Both the position numbers and the translations under genes were made by a program. Shown in pieces: positions 25,756 to 34,342 of a DNA stretch of 39,032 bases; the first letter of the stretch is position 1, and every line of letters begins with the position of its first letter. This stretch comes from Promethearchaeota archaeon (lineage in GTDB: Archaea; Asgardarchaeota; Lokiarchaeia; Sigyniarchaeales; SOKP01): contig JAEOTP010000040.1 in assembly GCA_016839765.1 (NCBI GenBank), positions 1 through 39,032 of the forward strand, written 5' to 3'. The notes beneath the pieces were generated by a model. It was not told the DNA's origin, made no database searches, and worked only from the letters and a program-made list of their open reading frames with translations.

Positions 25756-27453
25756 TTAAAAAAATCCTAGCAAAAATTCTAAACCACTTTGAGGTTGTGA
25801 TACTGTTATAATCAAAAATGTTGTTAAAAGGGCATTTATTATTGCTCCTGTAATGATATTTCCTGTCTTTTTATATGTTATTATAAAGACTGAAGAATAT
25901 AGCGTAAACATAACTAGAGCTATTGGAATGAAAACTCCAAAATAAAAGAAACTTCTTACCATAACACCTAGAATTAGCAGATATGTAAAATAATGCAGGA
26001 ACGGAAACACAAAACCTAAAAGTACAACTTTTAAGATATTTTTTAGAGAATTTGTGAATTTATTTTGAATTATTACTTGCATTAAAAGGGAATAAATTAT
26101 ATTTATAAAGAAGCAAATAATAAAATAGATGGGGATTGTCCAAATTTTAACTACTGAGGGAAGCAGTGCGAAATAATTCAATCCTATTGATAAATAGGAA
26201 ATGATATATAATATTGCTGCTAAAATTGTACCTAAAGCTAATCGTTTTAAAAATTTAATTTTTCCCTTGAATACATTCTTTAGCATTTCGGTAATAGGCA
26301 CTCTTACGTGTTTTCCTATCCTCCAGAGTAATATTATAATTCCAAAAGTTTGACCAAATAATAAAGCAACAATAAATCCAGCTATAGCTAAAGGAAGGAT
26401 TAATAGGATAGGTATGAAAATTATAAAACCTGGAATAGCAAGTAAAAATGAGTAAATTATAGTTCTAATTGATAAGTTTTTAATTGAAATATCTGGTGTA
26501 TCAATTTTATAAATTTCCAATTTTATTTCTCTATCTCTCTCTTCTTTTGATTGGATTATTAGTTTAGAAAAGGGTTCAATGATTAAAAAGAAAAATCCAA
26601 TACCTCCAACCACCTGTATCAACAATATAATTGCTCTAATGTTAACATAGAAGTTCTCATCCATTACATCGATATTGAATGAATTTATCGCCCAATCTCG
26701 TGCTACTCGTATAAAATCTGCATCCCAAGCAAGTTTTAGATGATTGCTATCATCATCTAAGTAAATCATTGTAGCATTGCCTTGTTGGAATGAACCATAT
26801 ATCTTATTTGAATCTACATTTGAAACGGAAATACCTACTCGAGTTGCCACACTTTCCTTTATTTCAGATAGCTCAATTGCTTCATCAAATAATGCTTGTA
26901 TCATAAGAATATGTAATGGATTAGTTGAATTACCTCTTCTTAGAGTAGGATATAACCAAGTTCCTATTCCAATAAAACATATGAAGTCTGAATCATTATG
27001 TACTACACTCTGACCTAAACCTCCCATACTATATCCAATATATCCTAACGAATTCATGTCAATATCCCCCCTAGAATTTAGATAATCTTTAATCGCAAGT
27101 ATGTCTTTATACATTGCTTCACTATCTCCAGAGGAGCTTTGACCAAAATTTCTAAAATCAAATGGAACCGCAACAAAGCCTGCTGCAGCTAATTCTATCG
27201 CGTAGCCTTTTAATATTTCTTTATTTGCCATAAATCCATGCCCAATTATGAACGCTGGTTTGTTTAATCCACCTTCTCTGGGTTCAAAAACATTGAATGA
27301 AATAGCTATACCATCATCAGTAGTAGTTGCAAGTCCATAAGTACTTTTAACACTGAAGGGTGTTAAAAAAATAAAAACAGTACCAATGATAAAAACTGCT
27401 AGAAAGATGCAAATTAATGTAATTCTTTTTTTTGTTAGATCAAGTTTATTCAT
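25756..27453 (-). CDS. Alpha/beta hydrolase fused to multi-helix membrane domain
   Basis: A 565-residue protein. After a first membrane helix (about 10-30) comes an alpha/beta hydrolase domain, residues about 40-260: GHGFMANKE oxyanion region at 71-79, FDFRNFGQSSSG at 99-109, and the nucleophile elbow GYSMGG at 140-145 with Ser142. A His in the DDDSNHLKLAW segment may complete the triad. Residues 264-565 contain eight or so hydrophobic helices with a short basic loop. The hydrolase would lie outside the membrane if the first helix is a signal anchor. Esterase or peptidase activity is plausible from the fold; the membrane part is unrecognised and may be a transporter-like or scaffold domain. 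Confidence 0.8.
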   Translation of the reverse strand: MNKLDLTKKRITLICIFLAVFIIGTVFIFLTPFSVKSTYGLATTTDDGIAISFNVFEPREGGLNKPAFIIGHGFMANKEILKGYAIELAAAGFVAVPFDFRNFGQSSSGDSEAMYKDILAIKDYLNSRGDIDMNSLGYIGYSMGGLGQSVVHNDSDFICFIGIGTWLYPTLRRGNSTNPLHILMIQALFDEAIELSEIKESVATRVGISVSNVDSNKIYGSFQQGNATMIYLDDDSNHLKLAWDADFIRVARDWAINSFNIDVMDENFYVNIRAIILLIQVVGGIGFFFLIIEPFSKLIIQSKEERDREIKLEIYKIDTPDISIKNLSIRTIIYSFLLAIPGFIIFIPILLILPLAIAGFIVALLFGQTFGIIILLWRIGKHVRVPITEMLKNVFKGKIKFLKRLALGTILAAILYIISYLSIGLNYFALLPSVVKIWTIPIYFIICFFINIIYSLLMQVIIQNKFTNSLKNILKVVLLGFVFPFLHYFTYLLILGVMVRSFFYFGVFIPIALVMFTLYSSVFIITYKKTGNIITGAIINALLTTFLIITVSQPQSGLEFLLGFF

Positions 27454-27582
27454 AATTTATTATTTCAACCTTATTTTATTTAAAAGAATTAGTTTTTAAC
27501 TTTATTTCCAGTTATATGGTTTTTTATCAATTAAAGATGTCCTAATTTTTTATTAATATAAGGTTTTTATCTTTCAAAAAAT

Positions 27583-27616
27583 CTAATTAAATTAATAATC
27601 TAATTAAATTAATAAT
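27583..27616 (+). repeat. Two tandem 17-bp repeats upstream of the acetate-type transporter
   Basis: The unit CTAATTAAATTAATAAT occurs twice without a gap (27583-27599 and 27600-27616), ending 17 bases before the ATG at 27634. The two copies are identical. A regulator binding site in the 5' leader or a simple replication-slippage duplication are both possible. Confidence 0.55.
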
Positions 27617-27633
27617 AGAAGAGTAAAAGAAAA

Positions 27634-28194
27634 ATGAATGATGAATTGGCAAATCCAGCACCCCTTGGTCTGATGGGGTTTGGTATGACTACTGTACTAC
27701 TCAATCTTCATAATGCTGGTTTATATACTTTAGGGACTATGATTTTAAGTATGGGAATATTTTATGGAGGAATTGCCCAAATAATTGCTGGTATTATGGA
27801 ATATAAGAAAGGAAATACTTTCGGGACAACAGCTTTTACATCCTATGGATTGTTTTGGTTGACATTAGTCTTTTTAAATATTTTACCAAATACAGGATTA
27901 TGGAATGTACCACCAGAGACATTTGCTATAGGATCTTATCTTTTGATGTGGGGATTATTTACTTTATTTATGTTTTTTGGAACATTAAAAAGGAATAGGG
28001 CTCTCCAGGTCGTCTTTTTAAGTTTAGCTATATTATTTTTTCTACTAGCTATTGGTGACTTTACTGGTATATCGTTAATTAAAATCATAGCGGGATATGA
28101 AGGAATATTGTGTGGTTCAAGTGCAATTTATTTGGCAATAGCAGAAATTATAAATGAATCATATGGAAGAAAAATTCTTCCAATTGGTGATTAA
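27634..28194 (+). CDS. Acetate/succinate uptake transporter (AceTr, GPR1/FUN34/YaaH family)
   Basis: A 186-residue membrane protein with six hydrophobic helices. The family motif [13 protein letters not shown] stands at residues 7-19, near the first helix as in SatP/YaaH and yeast Ady2. The second helix region [31 protein letters not shown] also agrees with the family. Members move acetate or succinate, with proton coupling in bacteria. In a fermenting or syntrophic archaeon it might export acetate, but direction cannot be inferred. Two identical 17-bp repeats sit in the leader. Confidence 0.9.
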   Translation: MNDELANPAPLGLMGFGMTTVLLNLHNAGLYTLGTMILSMGIFYGGIAQIIAGIMEYKKGNTFGTTAFTSYGLFWLTLVFLNILPNTGLWNVPPETFAIGSYLLMWGLFTLFMFFGTLKRNRALQVVFLSLAILFFLLAIGDFTGISLIKIIAGYEGILCGSSAIYLAIAEIINESYGRKILPIGD

Positions 28195-28204
28195 TTAGCA
28201 ATTA

Positions 28205-28238
28205 TTCCGCTATTTTTTTTATATATTTTTTTTTAAGA
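28205..28238 (+). terminator. T-run terminator after the transporter gene
   Basis: Two strong T runs (eight, then about ten T) lie between the stop of the transporter and the stop of the convergent M42 peptidase gene. This fits an archaeal oligo-T terminator. Confidence 0.45.
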
Positions 28239-29306
28239 CTAAAGATTAGCAGGATTCCTTACAAAAGCTTCTAGCAATCTTACTGTATTAGCTATATCTT
28301 CTAACTTAAGTAAAGATGTTGGAGAATGTATATAGCGACATGGAACAGATACTACTGAGCTAGGTACACCTTCACGTGTCAGTTGAATTTTCCCTGCATC
28401 TGTTAAACCATACATTGGTTTTTTGATTTGGTAAGATAATTTTTCAAATTTTGCATTCTCTATTAGTCTTTTATTTATATGAGGTGAACATATAATGGAC
28501 TTATCTGCTACGGTGATTGCTGGTCCTTTACCAATAAAAACTGGGATTTGTGAATCCTTTATACCCGGTACATCTGCAGCAGTAGTATTTTCTACAGCAA
28601 TGGCCATGGTTGGTTTTAATTTAAAAGCACCAGTTACGGCACCAATTCTACCAAATTCTTCTTGTACTGCAAAATTAAATAGAATTGTGTCATTAATTGG
28701 TGAACTTTCTTTTAATTGCCTCATCAAGTGTAGAAGGACATTACATCCCGTACGATCATCAAAAGCTTTTCCACGAACCATATTATTAGGAAAGTCTTCA
28801 AAAGGGTCATATAACGTGCCAACAGTACCAATATCTATGCCAGCTTTAATTACTTCTTCATTAGAGCTCATACCAAGATCAATATACATTTGAGTAGCAT
28901 CAGTTATTTTTTTCCTTTCTGTTGCTGTTGTAAGATGCGGTGGTTTTGATCCGATTATTCCATGTAAGAGTTCTCCAGATTGCGATTTTAAAATTACTGC
29001 TTGTCCTTGTAAAATCCTTATGTCCCAACCACCGATCAAAACAAATCTTAAAAACCCAGATTTCTCAATGTAAGAAACCATGAATCCAATTTCATCAGTG
29101 TGAGCATCAAATAGAATTCTATTTTGGTCCTCACTACTTTCTTTTATGGCAAGTACATTTCCTAGAGGATCCTTCCATGTTTTGTCGGCTAAATTTTCAT
29201 TTTCAATCATATTCAAGATGAAATTACTTACCTCATCTTCAAATCCAGAAACACCAAATAGATTAGATAGTTGTTTTTGAAGATTTTTAATGCTTTCTAA
29301 GTCCAA
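28239..29306 (-). CDS. M42-family metallo-aminopeptidase
   Basis: A 355-residue cytosolic di-metal peptidase of the TET/FrvX group. Metal ligands are recognisable as His69 and Asp71 region in FDAHTDEIGF, Asp183 in FDDRTGCN, the catalytic Glu in VQEEFG (216-217), and a late His in RYIHSP. One ligand position usually Asp reads VEN here (Glu239), which is tolerated in some members. These enzymes trim peptides, often as large dodecamers. The start is TTG, supported by AGAGGTTT about 6 bases upstream on the coding strand and by the absence of a nearby ATG in frame. Confidence 0.92.
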   Translation of the reverse strand: MDLESIKNLQKQLSNLFGVSGFEDEVSNFILNMIENENLADKTWKDPLGNVLAIKESSEDQNRILFDAHTDEIGFMVSYIEKSGFLRFVLIGGWDIRILQGQAVILKSQSGELLHGIIGSKPPHLTTATERKKITDATQMYIDLGMSSNEEVIKAGIDIGTVGTLYDPFEDFPNNMVRGKAFDDRTGCNVLLHLMRQLKESSPINDTILFNFAVQEEFGRIGAVTGAFKLKPTMAIAVENTTAADVPGIKDSQIPVFIGKGPAITVADKSIICSPHINKRLIENAKFEKLSYQIKKPMYGLTDAGKIQLTREGVPSSVVSVPCRYIHSPTSLLKLEDIANTVRLLEAFVRNPANL

Positions 29307-29471
29307 TTTAAAACCTCTTAAATTTATTAATCCAATTACTTTTATGTGATAATTAATAGTTTGACCAATCTAAAATAAAATTAACCAAATTTATCAATTA
29401 TGCTAAAAAGAATAGAAAAAATAAGAATTTAGAAAAATATTACCCAATTATTATTAAAAGTTTAAGAAAAT

Positions 29472-31166
29472 TTATTTACCTCTCTTTTTAAGTTCAGTAA
29501 TTGCTTTTTCGGCAAGCACTATCGCATCAGTATATTTCGATCTATATTTTTGTAGTTCTGCTTCTAACTCTATGGTTTTATTTTGCAAATCTATAATTGC
29601 TCCACTACTTTCTTCACCTAATTGAGGAAATGATTCTGGATTTTCCAAAGTTTCTTTAAGGTAATTATACTTTTCTTGCCATACTTTTAATTCCGTTTGT
29701 AGTTCCTCTACCTTCTCGTCTATATTTTCCGCTGTTAAAGGTACTCCTTCTGCTTCACCTGATTCTAGTTCAACCACTTTATCTTTAAGCATTTCGATTT
29801 CCTCTTCAAGTTCCTTTATTCTTACTTTCAAAGCGCCTATTTCATCTATATATTCTGCAGACGTTTTTGGAGCAGTTATTTCTTCAAAAATGGCTTTTCC
29901 AGTTTCCAGTTCATTTGCGCTTTTATCTCCAAGAATTCTTTGCCTTCTCAATGTCAACTCTTCTACTGTTTGTTTAGGTAGGAAATCCAATGGATTAAAA
30001 CCAATTCCACCATGTTCTGTTCTTCGTTTTCGAATTTTTACATATAATGGGATACCCTTGACTGCCTCCCCACAAATTATTGATTCTCCTTTATCCAAAC
30101 CTGAAATATCTTTTTTATTGTCGCGACTTAAGTCTTCGGCACTTGAAATAGTAACATCAATATCTCGAATATCTGTAAGATTATGAACAACCCAACTACC
30201 CGCTTGCGCACGAATAGTTGTGTCTAATAATTGGGGCCTCTGTGTACCTATTACTAAATTAGCCCCGAATTTTCTTCCCTCCTGAGAAAAGAGTTTAACA
30301 GTTTCACATGTTTCAGTTCTTTTTTTACCAGCAAAAAGATGAGCCTCATCTAAGAACAAATAGAATGGTAGAATTCTTCTTGAAGTACTTGCTTGATATA
30401 ATTTTTTAAGCAATTTACCAGCAATCATTTCTTGAACACTTAAATCCATTCCTCTCATATTTACTATTGTACATAGATTAGGAGCAACAATGTCCCCAGC
30501 ATCTAAAGAAAATAAATATTCGACATCAATATCACCACCCTTGTTAATTTTCAAATCTGCAAATTCTATAATTTTATCCACAAATTCACTTTGTCCGCTT
30601 TCACCTTTTTGATTATCATCTTTAGCTGCTACTTTAAGAGATCCATATTCTCCATGGCGATCTAATATAACAATAGGTATCCCTTTTTTCATAAATTCCT
30701 CACATAATACACCCATCGTATATGATTTTCCAGAGCCACTCTTTCCTGTAATGAATATCCTTCCAAAATTCTTAACTAATAAATTGACATCAAATTTATA
30801 GCCAAGCAACTTTCCCAAAGAAACTGATTCTTCAGGGGGGTTATAAATACCTAATAATCTTGTAATTTGCTCCTCTTTTGCTTTATATACTTCAGCACCT
30901 ACTTCAAATGGTCTTTTTGGTCTTTCTCCTAAGACAGATAAGATGGCTAACATTCCTGATTGATCGCTCCACATATCTAAAATACTAAGTACATAATGGG
31001 CCTTGTTTCCTTCTTTATCTTTTTCTCCATATATGGTAAGATACGTTTTTTTAAATACAGAAGGATCTTGAACTTGCATAGTAACTTCGTAAGCCGTTGT
31101 CTTTCCGATTAATCTACCAACAGGCATTTCTTGCTTTTGACCTTCTTTACTTTCATCTTCAGACAT
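29472..31166 (-). CDS. HerA-like hexameric ATPase
   Basis: A 564-residue ATPase of the HerA/FtsK-like (DUF87) group. A beta-barrel-like N-domain (VGRLIGKTTAYEVTMQV, FEVGAEVYKA) leads to Walker A GKSGSGKS at residues 141-148, Walker B FLDEAH with Asp273-Glu274, and the sensor GTQRPQLLD with a downstream arginine. Residues about 420-564 add a coiled coil (ELEEEIEMLKDKVVELE ...), longer than in DNA-repair HerA. Classical HerA works with the nuclease NurA in end resection; no NurA, Mre11 or Rad50 gene is nearby, so it may serve another task. ATG at 31166 follows GTGAT at good spacing and is chosen over a TTG two codons earlier. Confidence 0.88.
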   Translation of the reverse strand: MSEDESKEGQKQEMPVGRLIGKTTAYEVTMQVQDPSVFKKTYLTIYGEKDKEGNKAHYVLSILDMWSDQSGMLAILSVLGERPKRPFEVGAEVYKAKEEQITRLLGIYNPPEESVSLGKLLGYKFDVNLLVKNFGRIFITGKSGSGKSYTMGVLCEEFMKKGIPIVILDRHGEYGSLKVAAKDDNQKGESGQSEFVDKIIEFADLKINKGGDIDVEYLFSLDAGDIVAPNLCTIVNMRGMDLSVQEMIAGKLLKKLYQASTSRRILPFYLFLDEAHLFAGKKRTETCETVKLFSQEGRKFGANLVIGTQRPQLLDTTIRAQAGSWVVHNLTDIRDIDVTISSAEDLSRDNKKDISGLDKGESIICGEAVKGIPLYVKIRKRRTEHGGIGFNPLDFLPKQTVEELTLRRQRILGDKSANELETGKAIFEEITAPKTSAEYIDEIGALKVRIKELEEEIEMLKDKVVELESGEAEGVPLTAENIDEKVEELQTELKVWQEKYNYLKETLENPESFPQLGEESSGAIIDLQNKTIELEAELQKYRSKYTDAIVLAEKAITELKKRGK

Positions 31167-31285
31167 AAACAATCACATAATATTCATTTTTATGGTATTA
31201 TAAGATAATTATGATTTATTAATCCTTACTAACTAGATTTGTCAATTAAAAAGAGTATAAAAATCTTCACTATTCCATTCCTTAA

Positions 31286-32215
31286 TTACTCTTCTTTATG
31301 ATAGATTATATTTTTTTCTACCATTCGAATCGGTTTATAAGCTTCTTTTGCCCGTCGTAAACCGGGAATTCCTAAATCTTGTTCTCTATTCACATATTTT
31401 ACGTTTTTGCCAAACTCTTTTAGAAATAAGTTATTAATAGCTTGGTATGAACCCTCGTATTCTATGTGAGCTTTCTCTATATGTATAACCAAAGTATCTT
31501 TATTTATCATTTCTCCTAAAGTATATGCTACACATTTATTATCGACACCAATTATACCGCCAAAAATTCCTAGATCATTAAAATTTTCTAATGCTCTTTT
31601 TATTGCTTTTTGTTCCTCAATTAAATCTTCATTACTTTGACATTCATTTTGATCACACCATTCCAATTGTAGTTCAAGTGCTTTATCTATTAAACCATCC
31701 GAAATTATATTAAATTCATAATTATAAATTTCCAAGAACTTGTTTAACCAACGTCTTTTTTGACGAAATTTATTCCCTGGTAAATCGATGAGAGAGTCAA
31801 TCTCATAAATATAATCCCAATTCATCCTATCTTCATGTATATCTAAATTTAAGACTTGATATTTTGGTTCTCTAATTACTTTTTCTATGACATCTTTGGG
31901 AACCCTATGAATTTCAATATTATCAAACTTTTCAAATAAGTTTATTATCATTTTTTCTGGTGTAAGACCAATAGGGGTTAAGAAAAATATTCCGTCATCT
32001 AAATTAGAAATTGATTTTTTCCAATTTTTAAAATAATCTTGCGAAAAAATAATTAGATGATTATCTTGTTCTAGAAATAAGAAATTATAATAATTTTTCC
32101 AAATAAAAAGATTGGTAAACGTAAATTCTGAGATTTCAGGTTGAAATTCTTCGAAATACTTATCAAATAATTTCTTATCCTCAATTTCTATTTGTCGAGC
32201 AGAGCTTAAATTCAT
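31286..32215 (-). CDS. DUF2156/phosphatidylglycerol lysyltransferase-like protein
   Basis: A 309-residue soluble protein with the layout of the DUF2156 group (tandem GNAT folds, like the C-terminal part of MprF). Landmarks are the N-terminal SEFTFTNLFIWKNYY, the central LPGNKFRQKRRWLNKF, and the second GNAT half with IFGGIIGVDNKCVAYTLGEM, HIEKAHIEYEGSYQAINNLF and YVNREQDLGIPGLRRAKEAY. Family members transfer an acyl or aminoacyl group, in some cases from aminoacyl-tRNA to lipid; no membrane domain is present here, so lipid modification is uncertain. It is divergent to the methyltransferase gene at 32318. Confidence 0.8.
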   Translation of the reverse strand: MNLSSARQIEIEDKKLFDKYFEEFQPEISEFTFTNLFIWKNYYNFLFLEQDNHLIIFSQDYFKNWKKSISNLDDGIFFLTPIGLTPEKMIINLFEKFDNIEIHRVPKDVIEKVIREPKYQVLNLDIHEDRMNWDYIYEIDSLIDLPGNKFRQKRRWLNKFLEIYNYEFNIISDGLIDKALELQLEWCDQNECQSNEDLIEEQKAIKRALENFNDLGIFGGIIGVDNKCVAYTLGEMINKDTLVIHIEKAHIEYEGSYQAINNLFLKEFGKNVKYVNREQDLGIPGLRRAKEAYKPIRMVEKNIIYHKEE

Positions 32216-32317
32216 GAATAATCTAAAATGGGAGAATATAAAAATTTATTCCTAATAGATAAAATTAAAGATTCTTTTTGATTTACCAATCTACTAATAG
32301 GTGAACTTGATTAAAAA

Positions 32318-32983
32318 ATGTCTAATTGGTTGCTTATAATCCAAAACATACTTTTAATTCTGCTAATAATCTTTTTTTGCCTTCTTTTTTGGATATTTAT
32401 TTTGGCAAGGATAATTAGAAAATTATATAAGTTTCCTATTCCCTCATTCACAACTCGATTAATTGATAATCCCATTAGAAGACGATTTATTCAAAAACCT
32501 GAAATTATTGCTAAAAGACTGAAACTTAAATCAGAGATGATTGTTGTAGAAATTGGGCCAGGAAAGGGCAAATATACTAAGGCTGTAGCAGATAAAATAC
32601 TTCCTCATGGAAAAGTATATGCTATTGATATTCAAGAAGCAGTTATTAAAAGATTAAAAGAAAGAGTCGAAAAAGAAGACATTCCAAACATAATTCCAAT
32701 GATAGATGATACGTATAATCTTTCCTTTGAAGATGAATCTGTTGATCGAATTTTTGCAATAGCATGTCTTCCAGAAATTCCAGAACCTGTTAGGGTACTT
32801 AAAGAATTTAAGAGAATTCTAAAATTAGATGGAATTATTTCGCTTTGTGAACTTTTTATAGATCCAGATTATCCACTTCGTAGGACAGAAAAAAAATGGG
32901 CAAAAGATGCGGGATTAGAATTTATTCAGGGTTTTGGTAATTGGTTTGTATATCAATTAAATTTCGGTAAATCACTTAATTAA
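32318..32983 (+). CDS. Membrane-anchored class I SAM-dependent methyltransferase
   Basis: A 221-residue protein. A strongly hydrophobic helix at about 5-30 should anchor it in the membrane. The SAM-binding motif I is MIVVEIGPGKGKYT, motif II region VYAIDIQEA, and the later VDRIFAIACLPEIPEPVRVLKEFKRILKLDG is the usual post-motif segment of the UbiE/Methyltransf_11 type. A lipid or membrane-bound substrate is suggested by the anchor; this is inference. AGGTGA at 32301-32306 lies about 12 bases upstream of the ATG. Confidence 0.87.
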   Translation: MSNWLLIIQNILLILLIIFFCLLFWIFILARIIRKLYKFPIPSFTTRLIDNPIRRRFIQKPEIIAKRLKLKSEMIVVEIGPGKGKYTKAVADKILPHGKVYAIDIQEAVIKRLKERVEKEDIPNIIPMIDDTYNLSFEDESVDRIFAIACLPEIPEPVRVLKEFKRILKLDGIISLCELFIDPDYPLRRTEKKWAKDAGLEFIQGFGNWFVYQLNFGKSLN

Positions 32984-33010
32984 ATTTCCAAAAAAAATTA
33001 ATATGCAAGC

Positions 33011-33018
33011 TTTATAAG
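33011..33018 (+). promoter_or_regulatory. TATA box for the gene at 33059
   Basis: TTTATAAG preceded by GCAAGC agrees well with the archaeal TATA element. Expected start of transcription is about 33040, leaving a leader of roughly 20 bases. Confidence 0.5.
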
Positions 33019-33058
33019 TTTTCTTTTTCTATTTTTACTAAGAAGTAAATATAAATAA

Positions 33059-33784
33059 ATGTACGGAGTGGGATTCGAGATCGAAAAGAAAAAGAGAAAT
33101 AAACTAATAGCTGTTGTTATTTTATTAGCTTCTTGTATTTTATTAATACCTATCTTAACTAATATTACAGAAGCGTTAGGAATTGGACACTATAATACTA
33201 ACAATGACTTCAATATTTCTTTGAGTGGAGGGACAGGAGGTTTAAATGTTGATTTTGATTTAGACCTCATTTCAGATAATAGACATACAGGGACAATTAC
33301 TTGTAGAACAATTTCGAGTGGTTCAGTTCAACCGATTGGAATTGTTTATATCTCCTATAACATTTACAGAGAAGTTCAAATATTAGATCATTTTCATGAT
33401 TCATATAGTACTCCAAGAATTTCGTTTCAAAAAACTCATATCAATCTCCAAGGCGAAAGAAATAGTGAACTAAAATGCATTGGAACCGCCAATGTAAAAT
33501 TTTTGGTTGGAGGAATAGAACAAGAAGGAACTATTGATTTTGATTTAAGTACAATCATTACCGTCTCATCAGGAGATATATCATATTACTGGGGTATAGC
33601 ACAAATTTGGCTTCTAATATTAGATGGCATCGCAATTGTTGTTGTAGTTATCATATTAGCAAAAGTTATAAGAAGTATTCAGTTTGATAAATGGTATACT
33701 GATGAGATGAAGAATGAAGATGAAGAATTCTTCGAAAAAGTGCGAGAATACGTCCGAGATAAAAAAGCTCCACAATCCTCCTAG
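33059..33784 (+). CDS. Unrecognised membrane protein with extracellular beta-rich domain
   Basis: A 241-residue protein with a membrane helix at about 15-37 (LIAVVILLASCILLIPILTN) and another at about 179-203 (IAQIWLLILDGIAIVVVVIILA). The 140 residues between them are beta-rich, with alternating hydrophobic residues (GGLNVDFDLDLISD, GTITCRTISSG, TIDFDLSTIITVSSG) and two cysteines, and should lie outside the cell. A charged cytosolic tail of about 35 residues ends the protein. No family is recognised. It has its own TATA box and stands alone on this strand. Confidence 0.6.
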   Translation: MYGVGFEIEKKKRNKLIAVVILLASCILLIPILTNITEALGIGHYNTNNDFNISLSGGTGGLNVDFDLDLISDNRHTGTITCRTISSGSVQPIGIVYISYNIYREVQILDHFHDSYSTPRISFQKTHINLQGERNSELKCIGTANVKFLVGGIEQEGTIDFDLSTIITVSSGDISYYWGIAQIWLLILDGIAIVVVVIILAKVIRSIQFDKWYTDEMKNEDEEFFEKVREYVRDKKAPQSS

Positions 33785-33797
33785 ATTTATCAAATTT

Positions 33798-34211
33798 CTA
33801 TATTGTATCTTCTTTTTTTAATTTTTTAATAATATCCTCTAGAATTTTGATGATTTTTTTTCTGTATGAGATTTGTTCAGGATAATTATAGCTAAACATT
33901 CTCCAATGGGGGCGTTTATGACCCAATTTAAATTTAAAACCGTTCATATTTGTCATATAAGAATTACTATCCAGTTTAGTAGCTATCTGATCTGCTATAA
34001 TATACCAATGAAATTTTGAACCTATACTGGCTCCTGAATTGACAGGGGCTGCATGCATACGAGTTTTTATACTTTTAAAATTTATCGTCCATTTATTAGG
34101 AGTAATTTTAGTTTCAGACCATTTTCCATTATTATATTTCCAATTATGAGAGGCTCCAATTTTCATCCCAGTATATATTTTACCTTTATATTCCTTTAAT
34201 ATATCATACAT
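33798..34211 (-). CDS. Unrecognised small Trp/Lys-rich protein
   Basis: A 137-residue basic, soluble protein with many aromatic residues: GMKIGASHNWKYNNGKW, KITPNKWTINFKSIKTR, then APVNSGASIGSKFHWYIIADQ and KFKLGHKRPHWRMFSY. The dense run of Trp, His, Lys and Gly looks conserved and catalytic- or nucleic-acid-like, but I cannot assign a family. It has no signal peptide. It is convergent with the gene before it (13 bases apart) and lies upstream of GAPDH transcription-wise with about 130 bases between. Confidence 0.6.
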   Translation of the reverse strand: MYDILKEYKGKIYTGMKIGASHNWKYNNGKWSETKITPNKWTINFKSIKTRMHAAPVNSGASIGSKFHWYIIADQIATKLDSNSYMTNMNGFKFKLGHKRPHWRMFSYNYPEQISYRKKIIKILEDIIKKLKKEDTI

Positions 34212-34342
34212 TGTTATTTAAGTATAGTTTAATAATTATGATATTACATCTAACATGATTTAAATAAAATAGAAGACTGAAAGTTTTTTATTAATTGAAA
34301 TTAAAAATTAAAAATAAAAAAAAGGATAATTTAGTGTAAAAT

